From NCBI GenBank assembly GCA_963750065.1, contig CAVVPK010000012.1, forward strand, positions 248,001-312,000: a stretch of 64,000 nt of DNA, read 5' to 3'. The notes under the pieces were generated by a model. The model ran no database searches. It was not told the DNA's origin and was given only the letters and a program-made list of their open reading frames with translations. The DNA comes from CAVSRC01 sp963750065. GTDB taxonomy: Bacteria > Pseudomonadota > Alphaproteobacteria > Rhizobiales > Kaistiaceae. Of the stretch, positions 42,153-50,786 are shown one piece after another (the first letter of the stretch is position 1; each line of letters opens with the position of its first letter). The position numbers and the translations under genes were made by a program.

Positions 42153-43625
42153 TCAGATTCCCGCGCGGCCCTTTAGCGGCTTCTCTTCCATCGCCAGGAA
42201 GCAGGCAAGCCCGATTGCCAGCGTGATCGAGGCGGCGGCGAAGATCATGGTGAACACCGGCCCGATTGGCGTGCCGTTCCTGGCCGCCATGGCAACCAGC
42301 CTTTCCAGCGAGCCGACCGCGCGGCCGCCGATGCCGAGCCCGCCGAGGAAGATGGTGCCGAAGGCGGCGACCAGAATGGCGCTGCCCAGCGAACGGAAGA
42401 AGTTAAAGGTCGCGGTCGCGGTGCCGAGCTGATGCGGCTCGACGGCGTTCTGGATCGCCACCGTGGTCACCGGAAAGATGGTGCCCATGCCCATGCCGGT
42501 GACGGCGAGCAGCACCTCGATCTGCCAAAGCGGCAGCGCGCTCGCGCGCCAGGCCAGCAGCGCCGTGCCGATCACCGCCACCACCAGCCCGCCGGCAGGC
42601 CCGCGCTTGTAGTGCTCCGACCACGCCATGATGCGCCCGGCGATCTGTGCCCCGGTGACCGTGCCGCCCATCAGCGCGATCAGCGCCAGACCGGACTGGC
42701 TGGCCGTCAGCCCGACCACCGCCTCGAAATAGATCGGCACGAAGATGGTCAGCCCGACCATGGTGCCGACCACGAAGAAGTTGGCGGCCGTGCCGGTGCC
42801 GACCACAGGATTGAACATGACGGAAAGCGGCACGAAAGGCTCTGCCGCCGTTAACAAGCGCGCCGCGAACAGGACCCAGGCCACGACCGTGGCGGCGATG
42901 AGGCCGAGCACCTCGACCGAGGTCCAGGGATAGGTGCTGCCGCCCCATGACAGCGCCAGGAGCAGGGTGGTGGCGGCAAAGGCCATCAGCAGCGCGCCGA
43001 CGACGTCGAGCTTGTGCGGCCGCTCGTGCCGCGGCAGGCGCTTGAGCACGCCATAGACCATCGCCAAAGCGGCGGCGCCGAGCGGCAGGTTGATCCAGAA
43101 GATGAACGACCAGTGCAGGTCCTGGGCGAAGAAGCCGCCGACCACCGGGCCGACGACGCTGGAGGTGACGAAGACGCTGGCGAAATAGGCCTGGTAGCGC
43201 ATGCGCTCGCGCGGCGAGACCACGTCGGCGACGATGGTCTGGGCGAGCGCGATCAGACCGCCGCCGCCGAGCCCCTGGACGAAGCGCGCGCCGATGAGCA
43301 CGCTCATCGTCGGCGCCAGCGCGCAGGCGAGCGACCCGACGACGAACATCGAGATGGCGATGAGCAGCATCTTGCGGCGGCCGTATATGTCGGAGAGCTT
43401 GCCGTAGAGCGGCGTCACCGCGGTGGCGGAGAGCAGATAGGCTGTCACCACCCATTGCAGGTGTTCGAGGTCGTGCAGCTCCGAGCCGATGGTCGGCAGC
43501 GCCGTCGCCACGATGGTCTGGTCGAGCGCCGACAGCATCATCGCCAGCAGGATGCCGATGATGATTTGCCGGATGGCGGCCTTGTCGAGTTCCGGCGGGT
43601 GGGAGGAAGGCGTGGCGTCGTTCAT
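42153..43625 (-). CDS. MFS drug exporter, DHA2 (14-helix) family
   Basis: This 490-residue inner-membrane drug:proton antiporter of the EmrB/QacA type has about 14 hydrophobic segments. The family motif C-like start reads MLSALDQTIVATALPTI, motif A reads GKLSDIYGRRKMLL, and the motif C region GPVVGGFFAQDLHWSFIFWI is present. ATG 43625 is chosen over the longer frame. No EmrA-type membrane-fusion partner or regulator is adjacent, so it probably works alone at the inner membrane. The substrate cannot be predicted. Confidence 0.9.
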   Translation of the reverse strand: MNDATPSSHPPELDKAAIRQIIIGILLAMMLSALDQTIVATALPTIGSELHDLEHLQWVVTAYLLSATAVTPLYGKLSDIYGRRKMLLIAISMFVVGSLACALAPTMSVLIGARFVQGLGGGGLIALAQTIVADVVSPRERMRYQAYFASVFVTSSVVGPVVGGFFAQDLHWSFIFWINLPLGAAALAMVYGVLKRLPRHERPHKLDVVGALLMAFAATTLLLALSWGGSTYPWTSVEVLGLIAATVVAWVLFAARLLTAAEPFVPLSVMFNPVVGTGTAANFFVVGTMVGLTIFVPIYFEAVVGLTASQSGLALIALMGGTVTGAQIAGRIMAWSEHYKRGPAGGLVVAVIGTALLAWRASALPLWQIEVLLAVTGMGMGTIFPVTTVAIQNAVEPHQLGTATATFNFFRSLGSAILVAAFGTIFLGGLGIGGRAVGSLERLVAMAARNGTPIGPVFTMIFAAASITLAIGLACFLAMEEKPLKGRAGI

Positions 43626-43691
43626 CGCAGCGTCGACACGGGGGGGAAGCCAAATCAGGAGGGCAGGCGGGTATCTTGTGGCCTGCCGGCG

Positions 43692-43723
43692 CGAAAAGAA
43701 AGGGCGCCCGCGAGGGGCGCCCC
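43692..43723 (-). terminator. Rho-independent terminator after L,D-transpeptidase gene
   Basis: Reading the minus strand, an 8-bp GC stem (43702-43709 with 43715-43722) is followed by TTTCTTTTC. It lies about 35 bases beyond the stop of the L,D-transpeptidase gene at 43757. Confidence 0.75.
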
Positions 43724-43756
43724 GAAATGCCGCCATGCGGTCAGGGAATGGCGGCG

Positions 43757-44398
43757 CTAGAGAACGATGACCTTGGCGCCCACCCGGGCGCGATTGAAGA
43801 GATCGATGACATCCGGATTAACCAGGCGAATGCAGCCCGACGAGACGTTGAGGCCGATGGTCCACGGTTCGCTGGTGCCGTGGATGCGGAAGCCGGTGTC
43901 GCCGCCCTTGCCGTAGAGGTAGAGCGCACGGGCGCCAAGCGGATTGCCGGGGCCGCCCTTCATGTAGGCCGGCAGCTTGTGGCCGCGCTTGGCCTCGCGG
44001 ACGATCATCTCCCTGGGCGGCGTCCAGCCCGGCCACTGCGCCTTGCGGCCGACACGCACGATACCGTGCCAGCCGAAGCCGGTGCGGCCGACGCCAATAC
44101 CGTAGCGGATCGCCTGGCCGTTGCCGAGCACGTAGTAGAGGAAGTGCCAGCGCGGATCGATGACGATCGTGCCCGGCCTCTCGGAGCTGTTGTAGCCGAC
44201 GACGGTGCGCCTGAACTGAGCCGGCACCTGGCGATAGGGCGACACCTGCTCGGGGTAGATCGCCGGCCCGCCGTCGCCGGAAAAGATCTGACCGAGGCCG
44301 TTGAACAGCGCGTCGATCGGGTTGTCCTCGGCGCTGGCCGCACCGGCGCTGGCGAGTGCCAAGCCGAGAACCGCCGCCCAAATCAGCTTCCTGAACAC
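43757..44398 (-). CDS. L,D-transpeptidase (YkuD family)
   Basis: This 213-residue exported enzyme has a signal peptide from GTG 44398 (FRKLIWAAVLGLALASAGAA). The YkuD domain contains TIVIDPRWHFLYYVLGNGQA and GFGWHGIVRVGRKAQWPGW. The active site is FRIHGTSEPWTIGLNVSSGC, where His and the last Cys are catalytic. Such enzymes make 3-3 peptidoglycan cross-links or attach proteins to peptidoglycan. The longer frame to 44458 lacks a ribosome site. It is a paralogue of the next gene on the same strand. Confidence 0.9.
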   Translation of the reverse strand: MFRKLIWAAVLGLALASAGAASAEDNPIDALFNGLGQIFSGDGGPAIYPEQVSPYRQVPAQFRRTVVGYNSSERPGTIVIDPRWHFLYYVLGNGQAIRYGIGVGRTGFGWHGIVRVGRKAQWPGWTPPREMIVREAKRGHKLPAYMKGGPGNPLGARALYLYGKGGDTGFRIHGTSEPWTIGLNVSSGCIRLVNPDVIDLFNRARVGAKVIVL

Positions 44399-44583
44399 AA
44401 TCTCAATCCCCCGAGTATAGCTCCGGCATTGCCGGATCCAGCCGCCGCCAAGTTTCATGACGATACAGAATTCGCCCGGGCTCCGGCAACCGCATCGCGG
44501 TCACGACCTGGTGAGGCGAGGGCCGTCCGCCGGACGAAGAACGGACGGCCTCTCTCCAAGCGACCGGAAACCCGGCCGCTCCC

Positions 44584-45267
44584 CTACTTGACGACGACCT
44601 TGGTGCCGACCTTGACGCGATCGTAGAGGTCGACGACGTCCTGGTTGCGCATGCGGATGCAGCCCGATGAGACGGCGTGTCCGATCGTCCACGGCTGGTT
44701 GGAGCCATGGATGCGATAGAGCGTCGAGCCGAGGTAGAGCGCGCGCGCGCCGAGCGGATTGTCGACGCCACCGGCCATGTGGACCGGCAGGTTCGGCACC
44801 CGCTGGCGCATCTCTTCCGGCGGCGTCCATCCCGGCCACTCGGCCTTGCGCGTGACGTGGTGAACGCCTGCCCATTCGAAGCCCGGGCGGCCGACGCCGA
44901 CGCCGTAGCGCTTCGCCATACCGTCGCCGAGGATCAGGTAGAGGTAGCGCGCTTCGGTGTCGATGATGATGGTGCCCTTGGGCTGGTCGGTCTGGAAAGC
45001 GATCTCGCGCGGCAGGAAGGCCGGGTCGATGGGCCGTCCGTAGCGCGGGTCGTAACCAGGCTGCTGGCGCTGCGGCGCCATGATCGCCGGCGAGAAGGAA
45101 ACCCGCTGCGGCGCCGGCCTGGCGACGCCGAGACGGTGCGGCGCCATGAGCTGCAGCAGAAGCGGGCCGTCGGCGAAGGTGACCGGTTCGGCGGCAGCCT
45201 GACCGCTGTGGACGACGCCGAAGGCAAAGGCGGCAAGCGCGATCGTGGGGAAGAAACGGTTAAACAT
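44584..45267 (-). CDS. L,D-transpeptidase (YkuD family), second copy
   Basis: This 227-residue exported enzyme is related to the neighbour at 43757 across the whole YkuD domain: GTIIIDTEARYLYLILGDGM, GFEWAGVHHVTRKAEWPGW, and the active site LYRIHGSNQPWTIGHAVSSG followed by Cys-Ile-Arg. The signal peptide is MFNRFFPTIALAAFAFGVVH. The N-terminal linker is different and Pro/Gln-rich. A 9-bp GC hairpin (44521-44550) lies behind it without a T-run. The tandem arrangement suggests duplication. Confidence 0.9.
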   Translation of the reverse strand: MFNRFFPTIALAAFAFGVVHSGQAAAEPVTFADGPLLLQLMAPHRLGVARPAPQRVSFSPAIMAPQRQQPGYDPRYGRPIDPAFLPREIAFQTDQPKGTIIIDTEARYLYLILGDGMAKRYGVGVGRPGFEWAGVHHVTRKAEWPGWTPPEEMRQRVPNLPVHMAGGVDNPLGARALYLGSTLYRIHGSNQPWTIGHAVSSGCIRMRNQDVVDLYDRVKVGTKVVVK

Positions 45268-45422
45268 CGGCGTACTCGATTACATTGCGCGGCTGTTGCG
45301 GTTGCCCGCGGGGCGGAATTGACCGGCCTGACGCCGATATTTTTTCGTTGGGCCGCTTCCGTGACAGACGGTAGTGGGTGGCCAACGAGGAAATGGTAAA
45401 TGAAGTATCGCCGCATTCGGCG

Positions 45423-46073
45423 ATGGTGAACGAACGGTTACGACGGGGAAGCCAGGTGGCGGACAAACCGGAACTGGTGAAGGGCGAGGACGGCAAGACG
45501 CGCTGCGCCTGGGGCGCCAGCACGCCCGACTACATCCCCTATCACGACCACGAATGGGGGCGGCCGGTCACCAGCGATGTCCGCCTGTTCGAGAAGATCT
45601 GCCTGGAGGGCTTCCAGTCGGGCCTGTCCTGGCTGACGATCCTGAGAAAGCGCGAGACCTTCCGCAAGGCCTTCGCTGGCTTCGACGTCCATAAGGTTGC
45701 TCGCTTCGGGGAGAACGACGTCGCGCGCCTGCTTGCCGATGCCGGCATCATCCGCCATCGCGGCAAGATCGAAGCGACCATCAACAATGCGCAGCGTGCC
45801 GTCGAACTGGAACGCGAAATGGGGTCGCTTGCCGCCTATTTCTGGACCTTCGAGCCGCAGGCGGAGAAGCGGGAGGTCTTCGCCGTCCCGGCGCAGACCG
45901 CGCAGTCGGTCGCGCTGTCGAAGGATCTCAGGAAGCGCGGTTGGAAGTTCGTCGGGCCGACCACCTGCTATGCCTTCATGCAGGCCATGGGCCTGGTCAA
46001 CGATCACCACCCGGGATGTTGGTGCCACCGGGAAGTGGATACGGAAAGGGCGGCTTTCCGCCGCCCTCTCTAG
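45423..46073 (+). CDS. tag: DNA-3-methyladenine glycosylase I
   Basis: This glycosylase of about 216 residues removes 3-methyladenine from alkylated DNA. Family motifs: RCAWGASTPDYIPYHDHEWG with the zinc Cys and His near the N-terminus, LFEKICLEGFQSGLSWLTIL, DAGIIRHRGKIEATINNAQ, FVGPTTCYAFMQAMGLVNDH, and the C-terminal zinc cluster HHPGCWCH. Start is uncertain: ATG 45423 or GTG 45459, with the frame open from 45378. The last codons (AAFRRPL) coincide with a GC hairpin that may be the terminator. Confidence 0.92.
   Translation: MVNERLRRGSQVADKPELVKGEDGKTRCAWGASTPDYIPYHDHEWGRPVTSDVRLFEKICLEGFQSGLSWLTILRKRETFRKAFAGFDVHKVARFGENDVARLLADAGIIRHRGKIEATINNAQRAVELEREMGSLAAYFWTFEPQAEKREVFAVPAQTAQSVALSKDLRKRGWKFVGPTTCYAFMQAMGLVNDHHPGCWCHREVDTERAAFRRPL
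46047..46067 (+). terminator. Hairpin overlapping the end of tag
   Basis: AGGGCGGC (46047-46054) pairs with GCCGCCCT (46060-46067) around a five-base loop. The right arm ends just before the TAG stop. There is no T-run. It is either a terminator embedded in the coding end or a chance hairpin. Confidence 0.4.
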
Positions 46074-46097
46074 AAACTCAAGCGTCTCGCTGGCCGC

Positions 46098-46223
46098 TCA
46101 GCGCACACGCATTGCATCGCAGGGGCGGCGGTAGACGATCTCGCGGGCGCGACCGACATCGGCCAGATGACGGTCGCTCGCCTGGTTCGCTGCCTGTTGG
46201 TAGCGGGGTGCAAACCTGCTCAT
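46098..46223 (-). CDS. DUF1127-like mini-protein (41 residues)
   Basis: ATG 46223 is preceded by AGGAGAAGACCG and opens MSRFAPRYQQAANQASDRHL, followed by ADVGRAREIVYRRP. The core SDRHLADVGRAREIV aligns with SDRQLADIGLTRENI of the two upstream neighbours but is degraded in the last part. It is the most diverged member of a tandem set of three. Confidence 0.6.
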   Translation of the reverse strand: MSRFAPRYQQAANQASDRHLADVGRAREIVYRRPCDAMRVR

Positions 46224-46257
46224 CGGTCTTCTCCTTCTGGCCTCGCCGTGGCGAGCC

Positions 46258-46419
46258 TCAGCGCATCTGCGCCAGTTCGAGCGCGCGCAGCGAGATGTTC
46301 TCGCGGGTGAGGCCGATATCGGCCAGCTGACGGTCGCTCAAGCTGCTCAGGGCTTCGTGATATCGGGCGGTCAGGAACCTCTCGGCAACGCCAGCGGTGG
46401 CGCGTCTGAACCTGTTCAT
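46258..46419 (-). CDS. DUF1127 mini-protein (53 residues)
   Basis: ATG 46419 (leader AGGAGAATACCG) opens MNRFRRATAGVAERFLTARY. The DUF1127 core follows as LSDRQLADIGLTRENISLRA and ends ALELAQMR. It is arginine-rich with a predicted helical hairpin. Some alphaproteobacterial members bind RNA and act with small RNAs. It is nearly identical in its second half to the neighbour at 46448. Confidence 0.8.
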   Translation of the reverse strand: MNRFRRATAGVAERFLTARYHEALSSLSDRQLADIGLTRENISLRALELAQMR

Positions 46420-46447
46420 CGGTATTCTCCTTCAGGAGCCGGCTGGC

Positions 46448-46609
46448 TCAGCGCTTCTGCGCCAGTTCGAGCGCGCGCAATGAGATGTTTCCGCGGCTGA
46501 GGCCAATGTCGGCCAGTTGGCGGTCGCTCAGGTGGCTCAGCGCGTACCTGGTGCGGGCGGCAATAAAGCCCTCTGCGAAGCGGGCGGCGGTGCGGGTGAA
46601 CGTGTTCAT
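46448..46609 (-). CDS. DUF1127 mini-protein (53 residues)
   Basis: ATG 46609 (leader AGGAGAACACCG) opens MNTFTRTAARFAEGFIAART. The core LSDRQLADIGLSRGNISLRA and the end ALELAQKR follow. It is the first gene of the three on this strand and lies 117 bases downstream of hisG. A palindrome TGCTGC-GAT-GCAGCA is found 64 bases upstream of its start. All three genes share almost the same ribosome-site leader, which points to recent tandem duplication. Confidence 0.82.
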   Translation of the reverse strand: MNTFTRTAARFAEGFIAARTRYALSHLSDRQLADIGLSRGNISLRALELAQKR

Positions 46610-46672
46610 CGGTGTTCTCCTTCCAATCTCTGCCCGGAAGATAAGCACTGTAGAAACTGGAGGCAGGGGGTT

Positions 46673-46687
46673 TGCTGCATCGCAGCA
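46673..46687 (-). promoter_or_regulatory. Palindrome upstream of DUF1127 cluster
   Basis: TGCTGC-ATC-GCAGCA on the plus strand is a perfect 6-bp inverted repeat with a three-base centre. It lies in the 117-base gap between hisG and the first DUF1127 gene, a position suited to an activator site. Only symmetry and place support this. Confidence 0.35.
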
Positions 46688-46726
46688 CTGCACTTTGCGC
46701 ATGGCCCTTGCCGGAGCATGGCCAAA

Positions 46727-47465
46727 TTAGGGCAGCTTCTTGACCAAGCTGTCCGCAGCGCGGCCCTTCAGGCCAAATCGCCCGATGAGGGCGGCAAATG
46801 TCCGGCGCCCCGCGGCGTCCCACGGCGCCACTAGGCTGGCCACCAGATGCGCTTCCGACTTCAGGATTACGCCGTCGGAGAGAATTCTTGAGGCCGTTTG
46901 CTTTGAGCGTCGTGCCGGTGGTGGTGATGTCGACGATGAGATCGGCCGCGCCGGAGGCCGGCGCACCCTCCGTGGCGCCCAGGCTCTCGACGATGCGGTA
47001 GTCGGCAATGCCATGGCCGGCGAAGAAGCGGCGGGTGAGGGTGATGTATTTGGTGGCGACCGTCAGCCGGCGGCCGTGGCGCGGGCGGAAATCGGCGGCC
47101 ACGTCGTCGAGGTCGGCCATGGTGTCGACGTCGATCCACGCCTCGGGCACGGCAACCACCACCTCGCACTGGCCGAAGCCAAGCGGCGCCACGAAGGCGG
47201 CGCGCGCCTGCCAGTCGGGAACCGTCTCTTCCACCTGGTCGCGGCCGGTGACGCCGAGATGGACGGCGCCGGCGCCGATCTCGCGGGCAATCTCCGGCGC
47301 CGACAGATAGGCGACCTCGGCACCGGCAACACCGGCGATGCGCCCGCGATAGTGCCGCGCCGCACCCGAGCGCACCAGTTCGAGGCCCGCCTTGGTGAAG
47401 GCTTCCAGCGTGTTCTCCTGCAGGCGGCCCTTGGAGGGGACCGCGACCACCAGCGACGCGCTCAT
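46727..47465 (-). pseudogene. hisG: ATP phosphoribosyltransferase catalytic subunit with one frameshift
   Basis: HisG catalyses the first step of histidine synthesis with HisZ. The frame starts at ATG 47465 (SASLVVAVPSKGRLQENTLE) and carries GVTGRDQVEETVPDWQ and the PRPP loop DLIVDITTTGTTLKANGLK. There it shifts. In the next frame the expected end continues: ILSDGVILKSEAHLVASLVA through GLKGRAADSLVKKLP to a stop at 46727. One extra A inside GAATTC (46882-46887) explains it; GATTC restores the frame. hisZ and hisS beside it are intact. This is either a recent mutation or a sequence error; the ATG overlaps the hisZ stop. Confidence 0.85.
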
Positions 47466-48544
47466 GGTCGGCCTCCGATGCGGTCGAGCCAGATCGAGAA
47501 GCCGACCGCCGGCACCGCCGCCCCGGCGGAGATCAGCGCCATCATACGATCGTAGCGGCCGCCGCCGACGATCTGGCCGCTGTCCGGACGGTTCGCGTCG
47601 TGAACCTCGAAGACGAAGCCGGTGTAGTAGTCGAGCCGGCGGCCGAAATCGGCGGCGAAGGTGAGGCGCTTGAGGTCGATGCCGCGACGGCGAAGCGCTT
47701 GCGCGCGCGCCTCGAAATGATCGAGCGCCTTGTCGATGGCAAGTTTCTCGGTGCGCGCCAGGTTGCGCATGGCCGTGAGCGCCCGCGCCGGCGTGCCGGC
47801 AATGGCGAGGTAGCGCGACAGCACCTTGGCCGGCCGGTCGCCGATGCCGGCGGCGATCACCGCCTTCTCGATCGTGCGGTCGGCGATCTCATCGGCGGTG
47901 CGCCCGTCGAGTGTTGCCAGGCCGGCCGCCTCCAGCGCTTCCGCCGCGCGGCGGCGGGCGCTGGCGCGCTGGCTCTGGCCGATCGCTGCGGCATCGGCCC
48001 GGGCGCCGCCATTGGCGCGGGCGATCAGCACCGCCACACGCTCGCGATTGCCGAAGTTGCGCGCCAGGCGCCGCTTCCACGGCGGGCTCAGCTCAAGCGC
48101 GTCGAGCACGGCGCCGAAGATCGCCGAATCGCCGATGCGCACATTGATCTCGGCGACGCCGATGAGATCGAGCGCGTCGAAGGCCAGCTTCAGCGCGTCG
48201 GCATCGGCGGCACCGCGATCCATGCGGCCGAGCGATTCGATGCCGGCCTGCAGGAACTCGCCGGGCTCGTCCCTGCGGTGACGGAACACCGGTCCGAGAT
48301 AGGCGTAGCCCGCCTTGCGCTTGGCGGCGCCGGTGGCGAGGTGGTGCAGGCAGACGGGGATCGTGTAGTCGGGTCTGAGTGCCAGCTCGGTGCCGTCGGC
48401 GGCACTGGTCAGATACAGACGACGGCGCAGATCCTCGCCGGCAAGCTCGACGAAGACGCTCGCCGGGTGAACGATCGGCGGTTCGACGAAAGCGTAGCCG
48501 GCTTCTGAGAAAAGCCGGCGCAGCGCTTCATACGACTCGGTCAT
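47462..48544 (-). CDS. hisZ: ATP phosphoribosyltransferase regulatory subunit
   Basis: This 360-residue catalytically inactive histidyl-tRNA-synthetase paralogue is required by the short form of HisG and confers histidine feedback. Class II synthetase motifs remain: LALRPDYTIPVCLHHLATGA, YAYLGPVFRHRRDEPGEFLQ and the late RLDYYTGFVFEVHDANRPDS with GQIVGGGRYDRMMALI. It lies four bases after hisS and overlaps hisG by one codon, giving the operon hisS-hisZ-hisG. Confidence 0.92.
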   Translation of the reverse strand: MTESYEALRRLFSEAGYAFVEPPIVHPASVFVELAGEDLRRRLYLTSAADGTELALRPDYTIPVCLHHLATGAAKRKAGYAYLGPVFRHRRDEPGEFLQAGIESLGRMDRGAADADALKLAFDALDLIGVAEINVRIGDSAIFGAVLDALELSPPWKRRLARNFGNRERVAVLIARANGGARADAAAIGQSQRASARRRAAEALEAAGLATLDGRTADEIADRTIEKAVIAAGIGDRPAKVLSRYLAIAGTPARALTAMRNLARTEKLAIDKALDHFEARAQALRRRGIDLKRLTFAADFGRRLDYYTGFVFEVHDANRPDSGQIVGGGRYDRMMALISAGAAVPAVGFSIWLDRIGGRP

Positions 48545-48548
48545 CGGG

Positions 48549-50006
48549 TCAGGGGCGCCGCTCGCCGCGGCCGAGCAGGCGGTTGACCGCCTCCACCAGA
48601 TCGGCGACCGCGACTTCCTCCTGGCCAGGCCGCTCCTCGCGCCATTGGGCGTTGTCTTCGATCTTCGCGGACAGCGTCTTGCCGAGTTCGAGGTCCTTGA
48701 TCTGCACCACGCCACGCGCCTTCTCGTCGCCGCCCTGGATGATGGCGAGCGGAGCGTTACGCCGGTCGGCATATTTCATCTGCGCCTTCATGCCGGCAGC
48801 GCCGAGATAAAGTTCGGCGGCAATGTCGGCGCGTCTGAGTTCGGCGACCATCTGCTGGTATTCGCCCATGCGCTCGCGATCGAGCACCAGCACCACGACC
48901 GGGCCGGCGGTGTCGTCGGTCTCGCCTTTGTTGAGCGCCGACAGGGCCGATTGCAGGCGCGACACGCCGATCGAGAAACCGGTTGCCGGAATAGGCTCCG
49001 CGGTGAAGCGGCCGACCAGCCCGTCATAGCGTCCGCCACCGCCGACCGAGCCGAAGCGGGCGGGCTCGCCCTTTTCATTGACGGTCTCGAACAGGAGCTC
49101 GGCCTCGTAGACGGGGCCGGTATAATATTCGAGGCCGCGCACCACCGAGGCATCGATGCGGATGCGGTCGGTGCCGTAACCGGCAGCGGCGACCTGGTCT
49201 GCGATGTTGTCGAGTTCGGCGCTGCCCTCGCGGCCGATGGTGGTTCGGCCCGGATGCGGGCGCCCCTGTTCGCCGGCTTCGAGCGACGTCAGAGCCGTCG
49301 CCACCTGGTGCGGGTCGAGTCCGGCGCCCTTCGTGAAGTCGCCGCTCTCGTCGCGCCGGCCAGGTCCCAAGAGGTCGCGCACGCCTTCGAAGCCGAGGCG
49401 GTCGAGCTTGTCGATGGCGCGCAGTACGGCGAGCTTCTGACGTTCGTCGATAACGCCGATCTCCTCCATGACGCCGTCGAGCACCTTGCGGTTATTGACG
49501 CGGATGACGTACTGCCCGCGTGGGATTCCGAGCTCCTCCAGCGTATCGGCGGCCATCATGCACATCTCCGCATCGGCGGCGACCGAAGCGGCGCCGACCG
49601 TGTCGGCGTCGAACTGCATGAACTGGCGGAAGCGGCCCGGCCCCGGCTTTTCATTGCGGAACACCCAGCCCGCCCGGTAGCTGCGATAGGGCTTGGGCAG
49701 GCGCTCGTAATTCTCGGCCACGTAGCGGGCGAGCGGTGCCGTCAGGTCGTAGCGTAGCGACAGCCACTGCTCGTCGTCGTCGAGGAACGAGAACACACCC
49801 TCGTTCGGCCGGTCCTGGTCGGGCAGGAACTTGCCCAGCGCATCGGTATATTCGATCAGCGGGGTTTCGACCGGCTCGAAGCCATAGCGCTCGTAGACGC
49901 GGCGGATGCGCGCCATCATGCGCTCGGTGGCGCGGATGTCCGCCGTCGAGCGGTCGACGAGCCCACGCGGCAGCCGAGCTTTCGGTTTCTGGTCGCTGTT
50001 TGCCAT
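48549..50006 (-). CDS. hisS: Histidyl-tRNA synthetase
   Basis: This 485-residue class II aminoacyl-tRNA synthetase charges tRNA-His. Motif 1 lies around YGFEPVETPLIEYTDALGKF, motif 2 around YRAGWVFRNEKPGPGRFRQF, and the histidine-binding GLEYYTGPVYEAELLFE comes before motif 3 in GFSIGVSRLQSAL. The C-terminal anticodon-binding domain follows. The RNEKPGPGR and extended spacing fit the alphaproteobacterial HisRS type. It heads the operon with hisZ and hisG. Confidence 0.95.
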   Translation of the reverse strand: MANSDQKPKARLPRGLVDRSTADIRATERMMARIRRVYERYGFEPVETPLIEYTDALGKFLPDQDRPNEGVFSFLDDDEQWLSLRYDLTAPLARYVAENYERLPKPYRSYRAGWVFRNEKPGPGRFRQFMQFDADTVGAASVAADAEMCMMAADTLEELGIPRGQYVIRVNNRKVLDGVMEEIGVIDERQKLAVLRAIDKLDRLGFEGVRDLLGPGRRDESGDFTKGAGLDPHQVATALTSLEAGEQGRPHPGRTTIGREGSAELDNIADQVAAAGYGTDRIRIDASVVRGLEYYTGPVYEAELLFETVNEKGEPARFGSVGGGGRYDGLVGRFTAEPIPATGFSIGVSRLQSALSALNKGETDDTAGPVVVLVLDRERMGEYQQMVAELRRADIAAELYLGAAGMKAQMKYADRRNAPLAIIQGGDEKARGVVQIKDLELGKTLSAKIEDNAQWREERPGQEEVAVADLVEAVNRLLGRGERRP

Positions 50007-50174
50007 TGCGCGCGGTTCCTAGCCCATCGCCGTGAGAGCGGCAAGGTTGCCAAAGCCTTTCCGGCCCTGATCGCCGGTTAACCCTGAAGCAAGAACGGTC
50101 GCCCGGCGCCAGCTTTCGTTAAGCCTGACAGTGGCAGTGGTCTTGGTGCCCGTGTCAGGTGTGGAGCCAAAGCC

Positions 50175-50595
50175 ATGAGCGACCTCAGAATTCGATGTCG
50201 ATCTGACCGTCGGCGCAGAGCGCAGAACCGTCAGCTTCGCCGACGGCGGGGTTGTCTTCGTCAAGGGCGACCGAGGCGAATTCGCCTATCTGGTCCGTTC
50301 CGGCGAGGTCGAAATCCGCGGTGCCGGCCAGGCCTTCGAGGTCGTCGGACCCGGCGGGCTGTTCGGCGAGATGGCGCTCATCGACGGGGCGCCGCGCAGC
50401 GCCTCGGCAGTGGCCCGCAAGGCCACCGAACTGGTCGTCATCGACGGGCCGACATTTGCCAGGCTGACCAGCGAAGTGCCTGATTTCGCCTTCAAGGTGA
50501 TGCGGCTGCTTAGTGCGCGCCTGCGTGCCGCCAACAGCCATACCGCGCCCGAAATGCAGCTGCCGATCCGCCGCGCCCCGCGCCGCTCGGCGTGA
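50175..50595 (+). pseudogene. Single-CNBD protein, apparent one-base frameshift near start
   Basis: From ATG 50175 the frame breaks after four codons; the real domain runs in the next frame without any start codon before 50371. Removing one A from GAATTC (50188-50193) gives MSDLRFDVDLTVGAERRTVS, which aligns position by position with MNGTIFDVDVIAS of the paralogue at 52177. The cyclic-nucleotide-binding domain follows: FVKGDRGEFAYLVRSGEVEI and the phosphate-binding cassette FGEMALIDGAPRSASAVA with the key Arg. The corrected product has 139 residues and no DNA-binding domain. bacA follows 190 bases downstream. Confidence 0.75.
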
Positions 50596-50786
50596 ACTCT
50601 TTGTAATCTTGTGGGTCGGCCGCCGGAATCCTCCGCTTAGCCCTTGGCATCCGCGGTCTGCGGGCCATTTTCACCCGTCAAATCGCGATTGCGCCCGCGC
50701 GTCCCGTTCTCCATTCTGCGCTGCGGTCACGAAACCCGCCTTGAACCAGCGACCGCCGACCGGCGGCGCGCGAAGGAAAAACCCGC

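Noticed and set aside
46416..46881. C-terminal extension of the hisG frame to 349 codons
   Set aside because: It results from the one-base shift; the true HisG end lies in the neighbouring frame, and the extension runs through the DUF1127 genes.
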